Source: Macrostomum hystrix
Taxonomy: Eukaryota; Platyhelminthes; Macrostomidae
Assembly (NCBI GenBank): GCA_950097015.1
Contig: CATNEN010000007.1
Coordinates: forward strand, 2,418,001-2,482,000
Reading direction: 5' to 3'
Length of the DNA stretch: 64,000 bases
How positions within the stretch are numbered: the first letter of the stretch is position 1; each line of letters opens with the position of its first letter. Position numbers and translations under genes: made by a program. The notes below the pieces were generated by a model that did no database searches, had not been told where the DNA came from, and saw only the letters and a program-made list of their open reading frames with translations. This document shows positions 11,641 to 25,200 of this stretch, piece by piece.

Positions 11641-11653
11641 CCCATATCGGCTC

Positions 11654-14600
11654 TTAATGATTGTCTTCGACGCCAAGGGCGTACCGATTGAACCACATAA
11701 CGATGTCGACAAAGACATTCGACTGCACCGGCACAGTGCTCAGGGGATGGCAGTCCTCCGGGCACTCCAGCAGGCGGGTTGGCACGCCGCGCGCCCTCAG
11801 GGCCCGGTAGAACTCGCGGCCCTGCTGCGGTGGCACGCGCAGATCCTTGCGCCCGATGGCCACCAGAGTCGGCGTGGTCACCTTGGCCGCGTGAGACAAC
11901 GGCGACTTGGACCAGAGCAGGGCCAGCGACTCGGCATCGGGCAGGCGGTCGTGGCTGAACGGCAGGCCGCACTGCTCGTAGACCCAGTCGGGAATGTCGG
12001 AGCTGCCAATCATGGTGGTCAGGTTGATGACGGGGTTGCGCATCACCGCCGCTTTGAATAGGCCCGGCCGCTGGCCAATCAGGTGGCCGGTGAGGAAGCC
12101 GCCGTGAGAGCCGCCGAACACGGCCAGACAGCCGGGGTCCAGGCGGGGCCGACCTTCAGTTGACTTCTGCGAGAACTCGGCCAGGGTCTCCTCCACCGCC
12201 TGCAGGCAGTCGGACACGTCGCGTTCACCGATGCCGCCGAGTAGCGAGTCGACGGTGGACTTGCCGAAGCCCAGGGAGCCCCGGTAGTTGATGAGGAGAA
12301 CAGCGTAGCCGCACCTGGCCGGAGGGTGGGTGGGTGCGAGTGTCTGCGACCTCTCTGAGTTGTGCTGTAAGCGCAGATTGCTTTTCATACAACTTCAAGT
12401 GGCTGGCTCGAGTTTCTTTCTATTGTTCCACTGAGAGCAAGCTTGAGTGTCAGATAATCAACGTACAACTATTCAGTCCATGGACTGGGCCGGGAGCCGC
12501 CACACCCACTCGAATTTCTACCGCAGCAGATGCTCGTTCCTAAATAATTTTTTCGCTCAAGGATACGAATGGTTCGCCCAAGGTCTAAGATTCGAACTTC
12601 AGACCTCTCACCGACCACCGAGGCTCTGACTGTTGTGTCACTGTTCAATACCAGTACGCATTTGTGACTGCACACCGCACTATGGATCGCAATTCAATAT
12701 ACAAATATGAAAGTGGAGAGCGGGGTCGGTGGCAGAGCGGTCAACGCGTTTGCCTCTCGCGCCAATGTCCCGGAGCTCTATTCCGCGTAGAGACCACTTT
12801 CATTTAGTGCGTAGCCGCTGAAAGAAGGCCTGGAGGCTTGTCGCGTGGAATTTACGCCCCTGAGGGCCTCCAAGGCACATCAAGAGTGTACAGTTCCTGA
12901 TGATGAGAAAGTCAGGGCAGATGTACACACCTGTGTGAGTGTGTGCCTGCGTACATTATCTGTGTGAGTGTGTGCTCAGGAGTCAGCGAAATGGGCAGAA
13001 TTGCCTCCGCGCTGGCTGCGGGTCTAGTGTCACCAAACGATGTACCAATTCCCACAGCCCTCCTGAAAAAAGTATAATTATTAAGATGGATAGCCGACTC
13101 AACTTAGAGTTTAGTCTAACTACCTACGACTAGTATCTGCCTGGTCCTTGCTAAAGTATATTAAACCAGCAGGCTTAGCTATCTCTCATTTACATCAGCA
13201 ATCTATGGGCCGCAAGTTCACCTCTATCTACTCCGTAAGAAAGTATCATTTAAGACAAGTGGTCCCAGAGCCCGCTCGCCCACCTCACTAGCCCGCAGAC
13301 GTAGCGCATGTAGACGGTGGTGAATGCAGTATTTGGTCCGCCGTGCGGAAAAGCCACCAACGGCACTGCGGCGTCGTCTGCCTCGGCATTGGAGGCCGAC
13401 TCAGCCTTCTCATCGTCGCCCTTCTTGCTCTCCTTGGCCCTGCTGTCGGCTGCAGGCCAGACCAGAATGGACTCGAACAGCTGATTGCCGAACTCCGGGT
13501 GGGCCAGACTGGCCGTGTGCTGCTTCACTCGCCAGCCGATGTCGTCCAGCCTGGCGCACTCTGTCAGGCAGGTCCAGCGAATGTTGGAGGTCAGCGGTTT
13601 GGACGGGTCAACAAAGCCGGCGGTGATGAACGGCGGCACGTTTGGCGCGCTGGCTTCCACAATGAGCCAATCGCGGTGAAAGTCCAGCACACGGACGCTG
13701 CTGGCTCCCTGCGGCAGGGGCAGCATCTCGCCCAGCTTAGTCTTGACGTCGATGGCCAGCAGGCTGTCGTTGCTGCGGTTGTTGCTATCCAGAATCACCG
13801 TGCGACAGTTTGACGACCAGCAACGGGGCGGCAGGTTGCCGGAGTAGATTCCGGGAAATCCCGTGCTGCCCGCCTGAAACAGAATGAGGGCGAACATGAG
13901 AACATGCTTTCATGGGAGTGAAGACTGAAAGGAAGCCAGAACTGAGGCCTGAAATGAAGCCTGAACTGAGGCCTGAAATGAAGCCAGAGCTGAGGCCTGA
14001 AATGAAGCCAGAACTGAGGCCTGAAATGAAGCCAGAACTGAGGCCTGAAATGAAGCCAGAACTGAGGCCTGAAATGAAGCCAGAACTGAGGCCTGAAATG
14101 AAGCCTGAAATGAAGCCTGAACTGAGGCCTGAAATGAAGCCTGAACTGAGGCCTGAAATGAGGCCTGAACTGAGGCCTGAAATGAAGCCTGAACTGAGGC
14201 CTGAAATGAAGCCAGAACTGAGGCCTGAAATGAAGCCAGAACTGAGGCCTGAAATGAAGCCTGAACTGAGGCCTGAAATGAAGCCAGAACTGAGGCCTGA
14301 AATGAAGCCAGAACTGAGGCCTGAAATGAAGCCAGAACTGAGGCCTGAAATGAAGCCTTAACTGAGGCCTGAAATGAAGCCTGAGTTAAAGGCACAGAGG
14401 AATCCGATATTGTTCTGCAGTGAGTCCCGGTTCTGACATATGACAATGCATACCTGATGCACAAAGTCGATTATGACCCGGATGTCCTTAGTGGCCCAGT
14501 CACACCAAATCAGCCGCCGACACTGGGCGTGGGCGCCGGAAGGCTCGTTCTGCAGCCAGATAAGCTGCTTCTGGCAGGGGCTGAAGCGAGGCGCCGAGAC

Positions 14601-16131
14601 AGCGCGACAGTCGTGACCGACAATGATGCATTCGTTAGTTTGAAAGTGCAGATAATAGACAGAGGAGGGTCGCTGCTCGCAGTAGATTATGCCCAGCTGG
14701 TAAGGCAGTTTTCTATAGCCCACAAACACGATGCCAGTGTCATCCGGGGCCCAGTACGGCTGGGTGGGCAGGGCGTCCTCCGGGATGCCCTCGTCTAGCA
14801 CGGTAATCACCTCCGAGTCGATGTCCAGTGTGCACAGCACGGGCCGCTTGTACTCGGAGAGTTGCTCGCCAAAATTCTCCTCTGAGTCGTATTGCTGGCC
14901 GACAGACTTCGGGTCGCCGGATCTGGCGCTGGTTAGAGAAGGATAGATAATTGAGCATGTCGCGATGGGGATACAAAATAGAGCAGACGAAGACAAGGAA
15001 ACAAAGCCAAAGACAGGAAACATGCATGGAATAAGCTGGCAGAGAATATTTTAGACAGATAATAATAATTGATTACACCTGCCTCAATTAAGCCGGATGT
15101 GCAGCCCACAGCACAGCCGCAGCTATTGCGCAGTGCAATCTGAAGGCTGCGTACAGCTGTTCAGTCCATGGACTGGGGGGACGCCACACCCACCCTCAAT
15201 TACCCCAGCTGATGCTGGCACCCATTTTACAGCTGGGTGAACTGAAGCAATGCAGAGTTAAGTGTCTTGCTAAAGGACACAAATTGTTCCTGTGGAGTCG
15301 GGAATCGAACCACCGACCTTCAAGTCGTGAGTCCGACGCCCTAACCACTAGGCTACAGACAGTAGACAGATACTGTCTACATAGACAGATAGATAGACAG
15401 GCAAAGTGTGAGTTTGACAGACAGTGTGACAGTCGAAGAGAATAAGTGTGGCAGCATGACAGACAGCTTAGCAGACAAAAAATGTCTGACAGAAACACAA
15501 AGAAACACAAGAAACCACAAACAGCCACAAGAAAATTAGAGAAACCTACTCAGATAAAAAAAAATAAAGTAGTCACAAAGAAGTAGCAAGCACAAACTCA
15601 CTTGCCAGCATCCTCGTTAGCGGCGAAATAAGACAGCTTCTTTGGCTGCTTCTTCTCGGCAACGTACAGCAGGTGGCCCTCGTTGTAGGACCACTGGCAG
15701 GCGCCCAGATCGGGGCCGTACACAGCGCCGTGCTTGGCCTTCTCGCTCAGGTCGATGCTCTTCACAAAGCGTGACTCGTTGTAGATGTGCGCCACAAATT
15801 TTTCGGCGCTGTCGCCGCCATTCTCGGGCTTCAGCTTGAGGATCACGGCCCGGTGATCGCCGCCGCTGCAGTGGACATCCCAGAGGGTGGCCGGGTCGCG
15901 CAGGACGGGATCAGAGTCCACCAGATCGCCGCTAGGTAGAACTACAGCGGTCTTGACTAGAGTTCGATTCTTCTGGCTGGCCAGGTCCTGCACCTGATAG
16001 ACGCAGCGAGCCCTGATGGCGTCGCTGAACGGGCAGGGAGGCAGCAGCTGGGCTGACTGCGGCACGGGGTAGGCTGCCAGATCAGTGTACACCTTGGCCA
16101 CCTCACTGGCTGATTTGGCTGATGACTTCAT
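11654..16131 (-). CDS. APEH: Acylaminoacyl-peptidase (acylpeptide hydrolase), four exons
   Basis: The enzyme is a cytosolic serine peptidase of the prolyl oligopeptidase family (S9C) that removes N-acylated amino acids from short peptides. Exons 16131-15602, 14928-14454, 13873-13284 and 12314-11654 join with matching phases (2, 0, 2) and GT-AG ends to give 751 residues; the human protein has 732. The first three exons hold the beta-propeller. The hydrolase domain starts near PHGGP and includes NYRGS and GGSHGG with nucleophile S601, then D689 and H721. The 88- and 120-residue spacings from the serine equal those of the human triad as I remember it. The ATG at 16131 is the first in-frame Met with family similarity after it. 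For intron 3, the donor GTGGGC was preferred to an earlier GTGAGG because only it keeps phase and the exact family length. No break seen. Confidence 0.95.
12455..12655 (-). mobile_element. Diverged SINE (family B-like tail) in APEH intron 3
   Basis: Contains TTCAGTCCATGGACTGGG and CCGCCACACCCAC, as in the family B tail, followed by a poorly conserved middle and a tRNA-like end (minus-strand GGTTCGA-like box near 12,590). Divergence from copies at 9.3 and 15.1 kb is large. Confidence 0.55.
12723..13064 (+). mobile_element. tRNA-derived SINE, family A, copy 2 (APEH intron 3)
   Basis: Begins GGTCGGTGGCAGAGCGG with an A box (TGGCAGAGCGG) and a degenerate B box (GAGCTCTATTCC). The body is shared with 4,618-4,910 and 26,911-27,283 and ends near CCCACAGCCCTCCTG. 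It is inserted antisense to APEH. Confidence 0.85.
13917..14390. repeat. 24-bp minisatellite in APEH intron 2
   Basis: About 19 copies of CTGAGGCCTGAAATGAAGCC plus AGAA or TGAA. It fills most of APEH intron 2 (13,874-14,453). Because 24 is a multiple of three, both strands carry long frames (RPEMKPEL / QASFQASV); these are intronic by-products. Confidence 0.93.
15064..15357 (-). mobile_element. tRNA-derived SINE, family B, copy 2 (APEH intron 1)
   Basis: Full-length copy. On the minus strand the head reads TAGCCTAGTGGTTAGGGCG with B box GGTTCGATTCC, then TTAGCAAGACACTTAACTC, CAGTCCATGGACTG and a tail ending TAATCAATTATTATTATC. It lies within APEH intron 1 in the same orientation as the gene. 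TAGACAGA-type simple repeats follow its 5' end. Confidence 0.9.
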
Positions 16132-16232
16132 TGCGATCAGAGAGACAACTTGAGCTGGATTTGCTGATAGAAATTTTAGGCTTTGATTGGAGAGGCCAGA
16201 TGAACTCAATAGTATTCGACTGAAGAGTGCGG

Positions 16233-19200
16233 ACAGCTGCAGCTGGAATTCAATGGTGTTCTGGTCACAGTCCAATTAAGGTCAATGGTGTTCTGGTCAC
16301 AGTCCAATTAAGGTCAATGGTGTTCTGGTCACAGTCCAATTAAGGTCAATGGTGTTCTGGTCACAGTCCAATTAAGGTCAATGGTGTTCTGGTCACAGTC
16401 CAATTAAGGTGAATGGTGTTCTGGTCACAGTCCAATTAAGGTGAATGGTTTTCTGGTCACAGTCCAATTAAGGTGAATGGTGTTCTGGTCACAGTCCAAT
16501 TAAGGTGAATGGTGTTCTGGTCACAGTCCAATTAAGGTGAATGGTTTTCTGGTCACAGTCCAATTAAGGTGAATGGTGTTCTCGTCACAGTCTAATACAG
16601 GTGAATGGTGTGCTGGTCAGTCTAATACAGATGAATGGTGTTCTCGTCACAGTCTAATACAGGTGAATGGTGTTCTGGTCAGTCTAATACAGTTGAATGG
16701 TGTGCTGGTCACAGTCTAATACAGGTGAATGGTGAGCTGGTCAGTCTAATACAGTTGAATGGTGTGCTGGTCACAGTCTAATACAGGTGAATGGTGTGCT
16801 GGTCACAGTCTAATACAGGTGAATGGTGAGCTGGTCAGTCTAATACAGGTGAATGGTGTGCTGGTCACAGTCTAATACAGGTGAATGGTGTGCTGGTCAC
16901 AGTCTAATACAGGTGAATGGTGAGCTGGTCACAGTCTAATACAGGTGAATGGTGTGCTGGTCAGTCTAATACAGGTGAATGGTGAGCTGGTCAGTCTAAT
17001 ACAGTTGAATGGTGTGCTGGTCACAGTCTAATACAGGTGAATGGTGTGCTGGTCACAGTCTAATACAGGTGAATGGTGAGCTGGTCAGTCTAATACAGGT
17101 GAATGGTGTGCTGGTCAGTCTAATACAGGTGAATGGTGTGCTGGTCAGTCTAATACAGGTGAATGGTGTGCTGGTCAGTCTAATGCAGGTGAATGGTGTG
17201 CTGGTCAGTCTAATACAGGTGAATCGTGTTCTGGTCACAGTCTAATACAGGTGAATGGTGTGCTGGTCAGTCTAATACAGGTGAATCGTGTTCTGGTCAC
17301 AGTCTAATACAGGTGAATGGTGTGCTGGTCAGTCTAATACAGGTGAATGGTGTGCTGGTCAGTCTAATACAGGTGAATGGTGTGCTGGTCAGTCTAATAC
17401 AGGTGAATGGTGTGCTGGTCACAGTCTAATACAGGTGAATGGTGTGCTGGTCAGTCTAATACAGGTGAATGGTGTGCTGGTCAGTCTAATACAGGTGAAT
17501 GGTGTGCTGGTCAGTCTAATACAGGTGAATGGTGAGCTGGTCAGTCTAATACAGGTGAATCGTGTTCTGGTCACAGTCTAATACAGGTGAATCGTGTGCT
17601 GGTCACAGTCTAATACAGGTGAATCGTGTTCTGGTCACAGTCTAATACAGGTGAATGGTGTGCTGGTCAGTCTAATACAGGTGAATGGTGTGCTGGTCAG
17701 TCTAATACAGGTGAATGGTGTGCTGGTCAGTCTAATACAGGTGAATGGTGTGCTGGTCAGTCTAATACAGGTGAATGGTGTGCTGGTCAGTCTAATACAG
17801 GTGAATCGTGTTCTGGTCACAGTCTAATACAGGTGAATCGTGTTCTGGTCACAGTCTAATACAGGTGAATCGTGTTCTGGTCACAGTCTAATACAGGTGA
17901 ATGGTGTGCTGGTCAGTCTAATACAGGTGAATGGTGTGCTGGTCAGTCTAATACAGGTGAATGGTGTTCTGGTCAGTCTAATACAGGTGAATGGTGTGCT
18001 GGTCAGTCTAATACAGGTGAATGGTGTGCTGGTCAGTCTAATACAGGTGAATGGTGTTCTGGTCAGTCTAATACAGGTGAATGGTGTGCTGGTCAGTCTA
18101 ATACAGGTGAATGGTGTGCTGGTCAGTCTAATACAGGTGAATGGTGAGCTGGTCAGTCTAATACAGGTGAATCGTGTTCTGGTCACAGTCTAATACAGGT
18201 GAATCGTGTTCTGGTCACATTCTAATACAGGTGAATGGTGTGCTGGTCAGTCTAATACAGGTGAATCGTGTTCTGGTCACATTCTAATACAGGTGAATCG
18301 TGTTCTGGTCACAGTCTAATACAGGTGAATCGTGTTCTGGTCAGTCTAATACAGGTGAATCGTGTTCTGGTCACAGTCTAATACAGGTGAATCGTGTTCT
18401 GGTCACAGTCTAATACAGGTGAATCGTGTTCTGGTCACAGTCTAATACAGGTGAATGGTGTGCTGGTCAGTCTAATACAGGTGAATGGTGTGCTGGTCAG
18501 TCTAATACAGGTGAATGGTGAGCTGGTCACAGTCTAATACAGGTGAATCGTGTTCTGGTCACAGTCTAATACAGTTGAATCGTGTTCTGGTCACAGTCTA
18601 ATACAGGTGAATCGTGTTCTGGTCAGTCTAATACAGGTGAATCGTGTTCTGGTCACAGTCTAATACAGGTGAATCGTGTTCTGGTCACAGTCTAATACAG
18701 GTGAATCGTGTTCTGGTCACAGTCTAATACAGGTGAATGGTGTGCTGGTCAGTCTAATACAGGTGAATGGTGTGCTGGTCAGTCTAATACAGGTGAATGG
18801 TGTGCTGGTCAGTCTAATACAGGTGAATGGTGAGCTGGTCAGTCTAATACAGGTGAATCGTGTTCTGGTCACAGTCTAATACAGGTGAATCGTGTTCTGG
18901 TCAGTCTAATACAGGTGAATCGTGTTCTGGTCACAGTCTAATACAGGTGAATGGTGTGCTGGTCAGTCTAATACAGGTGAATGGTGTGCTGGTCAGTCTA
19001 ATACAGGTGAATGGTGTGCTGGTCAGTCTAATACAGGTGAATCGTGTTCTGGTCACAGTCTAATACAGGTGAATCGTGTTCTGGTCACATTCTAATACAG
19101 GTGAATGGTGTGCTGGTCAGTCTAATACAGGTGAATGGTGTGCTGGTCAGTCTAATACAGGTGAATGGTGAGCTGGTCAGTCTAATACAGGTGAATGGTG

Positions 19201-22200
19201 AGCTGGTCAGTCTAATACAGGTGAATCGTGTTCTGGTCACAGTCTAATACAGGTGAATCGTGTTCTGGTCAGTCTAATACAGGTGAATCGTGTTCTGGTC
19301 ACAGTCTAATACAGGTGAATGGTGTGCTGGTCAGTCTAATACAGGTGAATGGTGTGCTGGTCAGTCTAATACAGGTGAATGGTGTGCTGGTCAGTCTAAT
19401 ACAGGTGAATCGTGTTCTGGTCACAGTCTAATACAGGTGAATCGTGTTCTGGTCACATTCTAATACAGGTGAATGGTGTGCTGGTCAGTCTAATACAGGT
19501 GAATGGTGTGCTGGTCAGTCTAATACAGGTGAATGGTGTGCTGGTCAGTCTAATACAGGTGAATCGTGTTCTGGTCACAGTCTAATACAGGTGAATCGTG
19601 TTCTGGTCACAGTCTAATACAGGTGAATCGTGTTCTGGTCACATTCTAATACAGGTGAATGGTGTGCTGGTCAGTCTAATACAGGTGAATCGTGTTCTGG
19701 TCACATTCTAATACAGGTGAATCGTGTTCTGGTCACAGTCTAATACAGGTGAATCGTGTTCTGGTCACAGTCTAATACAGGTGAATCGTGTTCTGGTCAC
19801 ATTCTAATACAGGTGAATGGTGTGCTGGTCAGTCTAATACAGGTGAATGGTGTGCTGGTCAGTCTAATACAGGTGAATCGTGTTCTGGTCACAGTCTAAT
19901 ACAGGTGAATGGTGTGCTGGTCAGTCTAATACAGGTGAATGGTGTGCTGGTCACAGTCTAATACAGGTGAATGGTGTGCTGGTCAGTCTAATACAGGTGA
20001 ATGGTGTGCTGGTCAGTCTAATACAGGTGAATCGTGTTCTGGTCACAGTCTAATACAGGTGAATGGTGTGCTGGTCAGTCTAATACAGGTGAATCGTGTT
20101 CTGGTCACAGTCTAATACAGGTGAATGGTGTGCTGGTCAGTCTAATACAGGTGAATGGTGTTCTGGTCACATTCTAATACAGGTGAATGGTGTGCTGGTC
20201 AGTCTAATACAGGTGAATCGTGTTCTGGTCACATTCTAATACAGGTGAATCGTGTGCTGGTCACAGTCTAATACAGGTGAATCGTGTTCTGGTCACAGTC
20301 TAATACAGGTGAATCGTGTTCTGGTCACAGTCTAATACAGGTGAATGGTGTGCTGGTCAGTCTAATACAGGTGAATGGTGTGCTGGTCAGTCTAATACAG
20401 GTGAATCGTGTTCTGGTCACAGTCTAATACAGGTGAATCGTGTTCTGGTCACAGTCTAATACAGGTGAATCGTGTTCTGGTCACAGTCTAATACAGGTGA
20501 ATGGTGTGCTGGTCAGTCTAATACAGGTGAATGGTGTGCTGGTCAGTCTAATACAGGTGAATCGTGTTCTGGTCACAGTCTAATACAGGTGAATGGTGTG
20601 CTGGTCAGTCTAATACAGGTGAATGGTGTGCTGGTCAGTCTAATACAGGTGAATGGTGTGCTGGTCAGTCTAATACAGGTGAATGGTGTGCTGGTCACAG
20701 TCTAATACAGGTGAATCGTGTGCTGGTCACAGTCTAATACAGGTGAATGGTGTGCTGGTCAGTCTAATACAGGTGAATGGTGTGCTGGTCAGTCTAATAC
20801 AGGTGAATGGTGTGCTGGTCAGTCTAATACAGGTGAATGGTGTTCTGGTCAGTCCAATACAGGTGAATGGTGTGCTGGTCAGTCTAATACAGGTGAATGG
20901 TGTGCTGGTCAGTCTAATACAGGTGAATGGTGTGCTGGTCACAGTCTAATACAGGTGAATGGTGTGCTGGTCAGTCTAATACAGGTGAATCGTGTTCTGG
21001 TCAGTCTAATACAGGTGAATGGTGTGCTGGTCAGTCTAATACAGGTGAATGGTGTGCTGGTCAGTCTAATACAGGTGAATGGTGTGCTGGTCAGTCTAAT
21101 ACAGGTGAATGGTGTGCTGGTCAGTCTAATACAGGTGAATCGGTGTGCTGGTCAGTCTAATACAGGTGAATCGTGTTCTGGTCACAGTCTAATACAGGTG
21201 AATCGTGTTCTGGTCACAGTCTAATACAGGTGAATGGTGTGCTGGTCAGTCTAATACAGGTGAATCGTGTGCTGGTCAGTCTAATACAGGTGAATGGTGT
21301 GCTGGTCAGTCTAATACAGGTGAATCGTGTTCTGGTCACAGTCTAATACAGGTGAATCGTGTTCTGGTCACATTCTAATACAGGTGAATGGTGTTCTGGT
21401 CAGTCTAATACAGGTGAATGGTGTGCTGGTCAGTCTAATACAGGTGAATGGTGTGCTGGTCAGTCTAATACAGGTGAATCGGTGAGCTGGTCAGTCTAAT
21501 ACAGGTGAATCGTGTTCTGGTCACAGTCTAATACAGGTGAATCGTGTTCTGGTCACAGTCTAATACAGGTGAATGGTGTGCTGGTCAGTCTAATACAGGT
21601 GAATCGTGTTCTGGTCACATTCTAATACAGGTGAATGGTGTGCTGGTCAGTCTAATACAGGTGAATCGTGTGCTGGTCAGTCTAATACAGGTGAATCGTG
21701 TGCTGGTCACAGTCTAATACAGGTGAATCGTGTTCTGGTCACAGTCTAATACAGGTGAATCGTGTTCTGGTCACATTCTAATACAGGTGAATGGTGTGCT
21801 GGTCAGTCTAATACAGGTGAATGGTGTTCTGGTCACAGTCTAATACAGGTGAATGGTGAGCTGGTCAGTCTAATACAGGTGAATGGTGAGCTGGTCTCTA
21901 CAGGTGATCTTCTGGTCACAGTCTAATACAGGTGAATCGTGTTCTGGTCAGTCTAATACAGGTGAATCGTGTTCTGGTCACAGTCTAATACAGGTGAATG
22001 GTGTGCTGGTCAGTCTAATACAGGTGAATGGTGTGCTGGTCAGTCTAATACAGGTGAATGGTGTGCTGGTCAGTCTAATACAGGTGAATCGTGTTCTGGT
22101 CACAGTCTAATACAGGTGAATCGGTGTTCTGGTCACATTCTAATACAGGTGAATGGTGTGCTGGTCAGTCTAATACAGGTGAATGGTGTGCTGGTCAAGT

Positions 22201-25200
22201 CTAATACAGGTGAATGGTGTGCTGGTCCAGTCTAATACAGGGTGAATCGTGTTCTGGTCACAGTCTAATACAGGTGAATCGTGTTCTGGTCACAGTCTAA
22301 TACAGGTGAATCGTGTTCTGGTCACAGTCTAATACAGGTGAATGGTGTGCTGGTCAGTCTAATTACAGGTGAATGGTGTGCTGGTCACAGTCTAATACAG
22401 GTGAATGGTGTGCTGGTCACAGTCTAATACAGGTGAATCGTGTGCTGGTCACAGTCTAATACAGGTGAATCGGTGTGCTGGTCAGTCTAATACAGGTGAA
22501 TGGTGTGCTGGTCAGTCTAATACAGGTGAATGGTGTTCTGGTCAGTCTAATACAGGTGAATGGTGTGCTGGTCAGTCTAATACAGGTGAATGGTGTGCTG
22601 GTCAGTCTAATACAGGTGAATGGTGTAGCTGGTCAGTCTAATACAGGTGAATGGTGTGCTGGTCAGTCTAATACAGGTGAATCGTGTTCTGGTCACAGTC
22701 TAATACAGGTGAATGGTGTGCTGGTCAGTCTAATACAGGTGAATCGGTGTTCTGGTCAGTCTAATACAGGTGAATGGTGTGCTGGTCAGTCTAATACAGG
22801 TGAATCGTGTGCTGGTCAGTCTAATACAGGTGAATCGTGTGCTGGTCACAGTCTAATACAGGTGAATCGTGTTCTGGTCACAGTCTAATACAGGTGAATG
22901 GTGTTCTGGTCAGTCTAATACAGGTGAATGGTGTGCTGGTCACAGTCTAATACAGGTGAATCGTGTTCTGGTCACATTCTAATACAGGTGAATGGTGTGC
23001 TGGTCAGTCTAATACAGGTGAATCGTGTGCTGGTCAGTCTAATACAGGTGAATCGTGTTATGGTCACATTCTAATACAGGTGAATGGTGTGCTGGTCAGT
23101 CTAATACAGGTGAATCGTGTTCTGGTCACAGTCTAATACAGGTGAATGGTGTGCTGGTCAGTCTAATACAGGTGAATGGTGTGCTGGTCAGTCTAATACA
23201 GGTGAATCGTGTTCTGGTCACATTCTAATACAGGTGAATGGTGTGCTGGTCAGTCTAATACAGGTGAATCGTGTTCTGGTCACAGTCTAATACAGGTGAA
23301 TGGTGTGCTGGTCACAGTCTAATACAGGTGAATGGTGTGCTGGTCAGTCTAATACAGGTGAATCGTGTTCTGGTCACAGTCTAATACAGGTGAATGGTGT
23401 GCTGGTCAGTCTAATACAGGTGAATGGTGTGCTGGTCAGTCTAATACAGGTGAATGGTGTGCTGGTCAGTCTAATACAGGTGAATGGTGTGCTGGTCAGT
23501 CTAATACAGGTGAATGGTGTGCTGGTCAGTCTAATACAGGTGAATGGTGTGCTGGTCAGTCTAATACAGGTGAATCGTGTTCTGGTCACAGTCTAATACA
23601 GGTGAATGGTGTGCTGGTCACAGTCTAATACAGGTGAATGGTGTGCTGGTCAGTCTAATACAGGTGAATCGTGTTCTGGTCACAGTCTAATACAGGTGAA
23701 TGGTGTGCTGGTCAGTCTAATACAGGTGAATGGTGTGCTGGTCAGTCTAATACAGGTGAATGGTGTGCTGGTCAGTCTAATACAGGTGAATGGTGTGCTG
23801 GTCAGTCTAATACAGGTGAATCGTGTTCTGGTCACAGTCTAATACAGGTGAATGGTGAGCTGGTCAGTCTAATACAGGTGAATGGTGTGCTGGTCAGTCT
23901 AATACAGGTGAATGGTGTGCTGGTCAGTCTAATACAGGTGAATCGTGTTCTGGTCACAGTCTAATACAGGTGAATGGTGAGCTGGTCAGTCTAATACAGG
24001 TGAATCGTGTTCTGGTCACAGTCTAATACAGGTGAATGGTGTGCTGGTCAGTCTAATACAGGTGAATGGTGAGCTGGTCAGTCTAATACAGGTGAATCGT
24101 GTTCTGGTCACAGTCTAATACAGGTGAATCGTGTTCTGGTCACAGTCTAATACAGGTGAATCGTGTTCTGGTCACAGTCTAATACAGGTGAATGGTGTGC
24201 TGGTCAGTCTAATACAGGTGAATGGTGTGCTGGTCAGTCTAATACAGGTGAATGGTGTGCTGGTCACAGTCTAATACAGGTGAATCGTGTTCTGGTCACA
24301 GTCTAATACAGGTGAATCGTGTTCTGGTCACAGTCTAATACAGGTGAATGGTGAGCTGGTCAGTCTAATACAGGTGAATGGTGTGCTGGTCACATTCTAA
24401 TACAGGTGAATGGTGAGCTGGTCAGTCTAATACAGGTGAATGGTGTGCTGATCAGTCTAATACAGGTGAATCGTGTTCTGGTCAGTCTAATACAGGTGAA
24501 TGGTGAGCTGGTCAGTCTAATACAGGTGAATGGTGAGCTGGTCAGTCTAATACAGGTGAATGGTGTGCTGGTCAGTCTAATACAGGTGAATGGTGTGCTG
24601 GTCAGTCTAATACAGGTGAATGGTGTGCTGGTCAGTCTAATACAGGTGAATCGTGTTCTGGTCAGTCTAATACAGGTGAATGGTGAGCTGGTCAGTCTAA
24701 TACAGGTGAATGGTGAGCTGGTCAGTCTAATACAGGTGAATGGTGTGCTGGTCAGTCTAATACAGGTGAATGGTGTGCTGGTCAGTCTAATACAGGTGAA
24801 TGGTGAGCTGGTCAGTCTAATACAGGTGAATCGTGTTCTGGTCACAGTCTAATACAGGTGAATGGTGAGCTGGTCAGTCTAATACAGGTGAATGGTGAGC
24901 TGGTCAGTCTAATACAGGTGAATGGTGTGCTGGTCAGTCTAATACAGGTGAATGGTGTGCTGGTCAGTCTAATACAGGTGAATGGTGTGCTGGTCAGTCT
25001 AATACAGGTGAATCGTGTTCTGGTCAGTCTAATACAGGTGAATGGTGAGCTGGTCAGTCTAATACAGGTGAATGGTGAGCTGGTCAGTCTAATACAGGTG
25101 AATGGTGTGCTGGTCAGTCTAATACAGGTGAATGGTGTGCTGGTCAGTCTAATACAGGTGAATGGTGAGCTGGTCAGTCTAATACAGGTGAATCGTGTTC

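Noticed and set aside
10748-12061. 437-codon plus-strand frame across the 22-bp array and antisense to APEH
   Set aside because: It joins array translation with the antisense of the APEH hydrolase exon, whose minus-strand coding is certain.
13284-13289. GTGAGG at 13,288 as the APEH exon 3 donor
   Set aside because: It would leave phase 0 against an exon 4 that needs one base, and would shorten a segment whose length otherwise matches the human protein exactly.
13910-14464. Frames of QASFQASV and RPEMKPEL repeats
   Set aside because: They fall inside APEH intron 2, which is bounded by good splice sites and matching phases.
16129-16275. Upstream extension of the APEH frame beyond Met at 16,131
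   Set aside because: The extra codons run through non-conserved sequence into the first minisatellite unit, while family similarity starts after the Met at 16,131.
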